Shown in pieces: positions 60,800-64,000 of a stretch of DNA of 64,000 nt. Source of the stretch: Mesorhizobium neociceri (GTDB lineage Bacteria > Pseudomonadota > Alphaproteobacteria > Rhizobiales > Rhizobiaceae); NCBI RefSeq assembly GCF_013520985.1, contig NZ_JACDTY010000009.1:1-64000 (forward strand), written 5' to 3'. Each line of letters begins with the position of its first letter. The first letter of the stretch is position 1. A program made the position numbers and the translations under genes. Below the pieces are notes generated by a model. It was given only the letters and a program-made list of their open reading frames with translations, made no database searches and had not been told where the DNA came from.

Positions 60800-63220
60800 C
60801 TAGGCCGCGCTGTTGTTGATCACGCGCAGTTCGTGGTTGCCCAGCCGCCGGGAAGCGGCTGCCCGACCATTGCCGATCGTGTGCTGAGCGAAGTCGGAAA
60901 TCGGGCAAGGTCGGCCGAGAAGATAACCCTGGATCGCATCACAGGCTTCTCCCCGAAGAAAGGTCAGTTCCGCGTCCGTTTCAACGCCCTCAGCCAGGAC
61001 CGGGAGCTTGAGACCCCGAGCCAGCCCAAAGACCGCACGCATGACGGCAGCCGCCTCATCGCTGGTATCCACCGTCCGGATAAGAGACTGGTCGACTTTG
61101 ATCTTGTCGAACGGGAAAGCGCGCAAATTCGACAGCGACGAGTAGCCGGTGCCAAAATCGTCCATGGCGATTTGGACCCCAAGGCTTTTGAGCTGGCGCA
61201 GCGCGGTGAGCGCGCGCCCCATGTCCTTGATCATGCAAGATTCGGTGATTTCCAGCTCCAGGCGGCACGGATCGAGACCGGTCTGTTTCAACACTGCCCC
61301 GACCAGTTCCGGCAAATTCCCGCCGTGGAGTTGCATGGCCGAAACGTTGACGCTGATTGCCAGCGGTTGTTGCCAGCTTGCCGCTTCGGCGCAGGCGGTG
61401 CGCAGCACCCATTCACCGATCTTCAGAATGGCGCCACACTCCTCCGCGATCGGGATGAACACCGCCGGCGGAACGGCTCCGCGGTCCGGATGATCCCACC
61501 GCAGCAGCGCTTCGAAACCGAAGATCTCGTTGGACAGGAGTTCCGCCTGCGGTTGATAGACGAGGCGCAGTTGCTTGCGCGAGATGGCGTGGCGGATGTC
61601 GTGCTCGAACTTGCGACGATCGCGCAGATGCTCGCCCATGGACGGCTCGAAAACGCGATAAAGGCCGCGCCCCTGCATTTTGGCCTCATAAAGAGCTGCG
61701 TCGGCATGGCTCAGGAGCGTCTCCCGATCGGGCGCATCCTTTGGAAACACGGCGATGCCGAGGCTGGTCCCGATGGTGACGCCGGCCGGCAGGTTAGCGC
61801 CTGCGTCATTGAATGCGTCCAAGATGGCGTCAGCGGTGCGCGTCGCATAGGCGGCGCTCGGCAGACCGGGAACGATCACAGCGAACTCGTCGCCGCCCAA
61901 GCGCGCAACCATCTGCCCTGGCTTGAGGACGCTTCTGATCTTGTCGGCCACACACTGCAGCACGGCGTCTCCGACAAGATGGCCGAAGAGGTCGTTGATC
62001 TCCTTGAAACGGTCGAGATCGAGGAAGAGGACGGCAAGACACCGCTCAGTGTCGAGATGTGCCGTAAGCTCGGCGTCCAGCTTTTCGTTGAAGCTCGTGC
62101 GGTTCGGAAGCTTGGTCAGGGGATCGTGGTGGGCAAGGAAGTGAATTTCCTCCTCCGCCCGCTTGCGCCCGCGGATATCGCGCACGGCAAACACCTGATG
62201 CGGCTTGCCGGCATAAAGGATGGTGTGCCGGATCAGCTCCACCGGCACCAGGGTGCCGTCCGTCGCGCATAGCTCCACCTCCAGCGGCCTTTGCGCGGTG
62301 CCCGTGAGTTCGCCTAGGGAAGCCGTGGGAAAGAAGGACGTGAGCGGGCGTCCGACCGGTTGCAAGCCGTCGACGCAGGCAAGCGCGCAGAAACTGCGAT
62401 TGGCAGCCACGATCTCGGTTTCGTTGCACACGATCAGCCCCTCGACGGCCGCGTCGACCAGCTCCTGCATACGCGCTATCTCGCCGGCGCGACGGAGATC
62501 ACGCACATCGAGGGCGAGGCCGATGATGGCCAAAAGGACAATGACGATCGAGACGAGGGCTACGCCAGCCGCCATCCAGTCGGCGGGCAACGCCGTTGCG
62601 GAAACGACAATGCGCGGGTCTGGCATGATTGCGGCCGCGCCCATCGCGGTGAAATGGTGGCTGCAGATCGCGACCGTCAGCACGAGGGCGCCGAGCGCCT
62701 TCCACTTGAGCGTGTTGGCGTGAAGGGCAACCGGCAATGCGGCCGCACCGAACAGGCCACCAAGAATGATTGAGGCGGCGACGAGCGGTACATCCCAGAC
62801 GACGCGGCCCGCGATCTCGAATGCGGCCATGCCAGTGTAGTGCATCACCGCGATGCCGCCCCCCACGATTGCACCGCCGATCCAGCGTCCGCGGGGAATG
62901 CGTGGCGAGATGCCGATGGTGAGACCCGTGCCGGTCAAAGCGATCGCGGCCAGTAATGAGATGATCGTCAAAGCGACGTTGTAGCCGCTCGGTACGGCGG
63001 GCTGGAAGGCCAACATGGCTATGAAATGCGTCGCCCAGATGCCGAAGCCAGTGGCGACCGCGGCGACCGCTAGCCAGATCCGTCGCATCTCGCTTTGACT
63101 GCGTTCGACATGGTGGAGGAGATTCACCGCCGTGAAGGAGGCCAGGGTGCAGATAAAAGCCGCCAGCGCAACCAGACGCAAATCATGCTGCGTCGCAATG
63201 CAGGTGTAGACTTTCAACAT
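60800..63220 (-). CDS. MHYT-PAS-GGDEF-EAL cyclic-di-GMP signalling protein
   Basis: An 806-residue membrane sensor. Residues ~10-230 form the seven-segment MHYT domain with its three His/Met motifs (HFIAM ~65, MHYTGMAAF ~126, HHFTAMGAA ~188), thought to bind copper or a small gas. A PAS-like region (~245-365, ending VFAVRDIRGRKRAEEEIH) follows, then GGDEF (intact active site RLGGDEFAVI) and EAL (GFEALLRWDHP, ELEITESCMI, DDFGTGYSSL). Both enzyme sites look complete, so it could make or degrade c-di-GMP. The ATG at 63220 has GGGGGAAGAG upstream and matches the family start; the frame extends to 63271. Confidence 0.92.
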   Translation of the reverse strand: MLKVYTCIATQHDLRLVALAAFICTLASFTAVNLLHHVERSQSEMRRIWLAVAAVATGFGIWATHFIAMLAFQPAVPSGYNVALTIISLLAAIALTGTGLTIGISPRIPRGRWIGGAIVGGGIAVMHYTGMAAFEIAGRVVWDVPLVAASIILGGLFGAAALPVALHANTLKWKALGALVLTVAICSHHFTAMGAAAIMPDPRIVVSATALPADWMAAGVALVSIVIVLLAIIGLALDVRDLRRAGEIARMQELVDAAVEGLIVCNETEIVAANRSFCALACVDGLQPVGRPLTSFFPTASLGELTGTAQRPLEVELCATDGTLVPVELIRHTILYAGKPHQVFAVRDIRGRKRAEEEIHFLAHHDPLTKLPNRTSFNEKLDAELTAHLDTERCLAVLFLDLDRFKEINDLFGHLVGDAVLQCVADKIRSVLKPGQMVARLGGDEFAVIVPGLPSAAYATRTADAILDAFNDAGANLPAGVTIGTSLGIAVFPKDAPDRETLLSHADAALYEAKMQGRGLYRVFEPSMGEHLRDRRKFEHDIRHAISRKQLRLVYQPQAELLSNEIFGFEALLRWDHPDRGAVPPAVFIPIAEECGAILKIGEWVLRTACAEAASWQQPLAISVNVSAMQLHGGNLPELVGAVLKQTGLDPCRLELEITESCMIKDMGRALTALRQLKSLGVQIAMDDFGTGYSSLSNLRAFPFDKIKVDQSLIRTVDTSDEAAAVMRAVFGLARGLKLPVLAEGVETDAELTFLRGEACDAIQGYLLGRPCPISDFAQHTIGNGRAAASRRLGNHELRVINNSAA

Positions 63221-63480
63221 GCTCTTCCCCCAAGCAGGATGATCACCCGCTGGGGAGAAGTCTACGGTCAAAACTTGAATAAAGCGCTTAAGCGGGAAAT
63301 CCGCTTTGAATCATCGCGTCTGTCAAATCCGCTCAAGCCGCTTATCCCTGCGCCCTCAAAGGCATTTATGCGGCAATGGGCAAAGTTCGTCTTGTTCTCA
63401 AGCCAATTTCGGCCGCGATCGCGAAATGGCGCGATGCCTCTCGATGTGCCCGCGCCAGCATCGCATGCGTCGCCGACGGC

Positions 63481-63783
63481 CTAGGCTCGCACTTTTCCGC
63501 TGCCCGACTTGCAGGCAGCGAGCCACTGCATGGCGGAGGTTGAATCTTCCAATATGCCGGCCCGTTTTGCAAAACCGAGAAACGCGTTGCGTGCGACGCC
63601 TCCAGGCTTTCGCCCATCGCATACATCATAGCATGCCTTGAGGGCGGCTTCGTGGATCAGGTCTCTGTCATCTTCTGGCCATTCGTTGAGGAAATCGATC
63701 GCGTCCGCAAGGCCGGCAATCTCCTGCACGATGTAGGTTGCACGCTTCACGAAAACCGGGCTGCTGAACGCCTCAGGGTTCAT
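63481..63783 (-). CDS. DUF982 family protein
   Basis: A 100-residue protein: FSSPVFVKRATYIVQEIAGLADAIDFLNEWPEDDRD (about 6-41), then HEAALKACYDVCDGRKPGGVARNAFLGFAKRAGI (about 44-77), the DUF982 layout. GGGAGGA precedes the ATG at 63783 by five bases; the frame runs further to 63999 but without a ribosome site. Function unknown. The DNA just after its stop resembles 780-1000 at the opposite end of the window. Confidence 0.8.
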   Translation of the reverse strand: MNPEAFSSPVFVKRATYIVQEIAGLADAIDFLNEWPEDDRDLIHEAALKACYDVCDGRKPGGVARNAFLGFAKRAGILEDSTSAMQWLAACKSGSGKVRA

Positions 63784-64000
63784 TTGTTCCTCCCAACCTG
63801 CTGAACAGTGGTTTGCGCCAACAGGGCCTTGTCTCAACACCCGCGGACCGTCGCATAATGTGTTGTCAGGGCAATGACGGTTCAAGAGGAAACCAGCGGC
63901 GTGATGATGCCCCCCGGTAGGGCAGTAGGCCGAGTACCAGACATTCTGCTGCAAGAGCGGCTGACCAGGTGGCAAAAAAATCGACATCGTTCCGACCATT

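Noticed and set aside
1..64000. CRISPR array, tRNA, rRNA or phage genes
   Set aside because: No regularly spaced repeats, cloverleaf-type genes or phage structural genes were seen on reading through both strands.

Overview
The window looks like part of a Mesorhizobium-type symbiosis island (an ICEMlSym-like integrative element). Four things seen in the sequence support this. There is a near-perfect nod box in front of an FkbM-type methyltransferase (NoeI-like). There is a tts box (TtsI site) in front of a giant NopD/Mlr6316-like type III effector with a C-terminal Ulp1 SUMO-protease domain. There is an ICEMlSym-style transfer block (ArdC, DUF2958, ParB, DUF736, RdfS-like excisionase, TraF, lytic transglycosylase, RlxS-like relaxase). 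Remnants of IS630, IS5 and other transposases fill the spaces between. No tRNA or rRNA gene was seen.

Layout. 0-1.4 kb: transposase end and a DUF982 gene. 1.4-7.3 kb: the 1,469-residue effector and a sulfotransferase. 8.1-9.0 kb: an RpiR regulator. 9.2-13.3 kb: a tightly overlapping five-gene operon (DegT/DnrJ aminotransferase, MfnE-like amino-acid-kinase-fold protein, nucleoside-diphosphate-kinase-like protein, methyltransferase, nucleotidyltransferase-like protein) with no pathway I recognise; it is the best candidate here for an undescribed biosynthetic system. 14.4-15.1 kb: a GntR regulator.

16.3-41.5 kb is a catabolic region. Cassette A (23.0 to 16.3 kb, minus strand) is RpiR, ABC ATPase, two permeases, binding protein, metallophosphoesterase and HAD phosphatase. 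Cassette B (29.0 to 23.4 kb) is FAD oxidoreductase, ATPase, binding protein and two permeases. Cassette C (39.7 to 31.2 kb) is two permeases, binding protein, formylglycine-type sulfatase, metallophosphoesterase, HAD phosphatase, BadF-type sugar kinase and SIS aldose/ketose isomerase, with a third RpiR gene nearby and a lactone-oxidase-like flavoprotein transcribed away from it. Cassette C has no ATPase of its own. Together they suggest uptake and breakdown of phosphorylated and sulfated (amino) sugars, possibly plant- or bacteroid-derived.

41.9-45.8 kb: a small unknown gene, IS5 debris, the nod-box gene and an SMP-30/gluconolactonase. 46.2-54.8 kb: the conjugative transfer block, richer in G+C by eye, read entirely on the minus strand; it contains a frameshifted small gene and a truncated second ArdC start. 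55.1-57.4 kb: a luciferase-like monooxygenase and a HisC-like aminotransferase. 58-60.8 kb: decayed genes (transposase, metallo-beta-lactamase-fold hydrolase, SnoaL) with one intact secreted SnoaL-like protein and a transposase-type HTH ORF. 60.8-63.8 kb: an MHYT-PAS-GGDEF-EAL cyclic-di-GMP protein and a second DUF982 gene whose flank resembles the sequence at the left end of the window.
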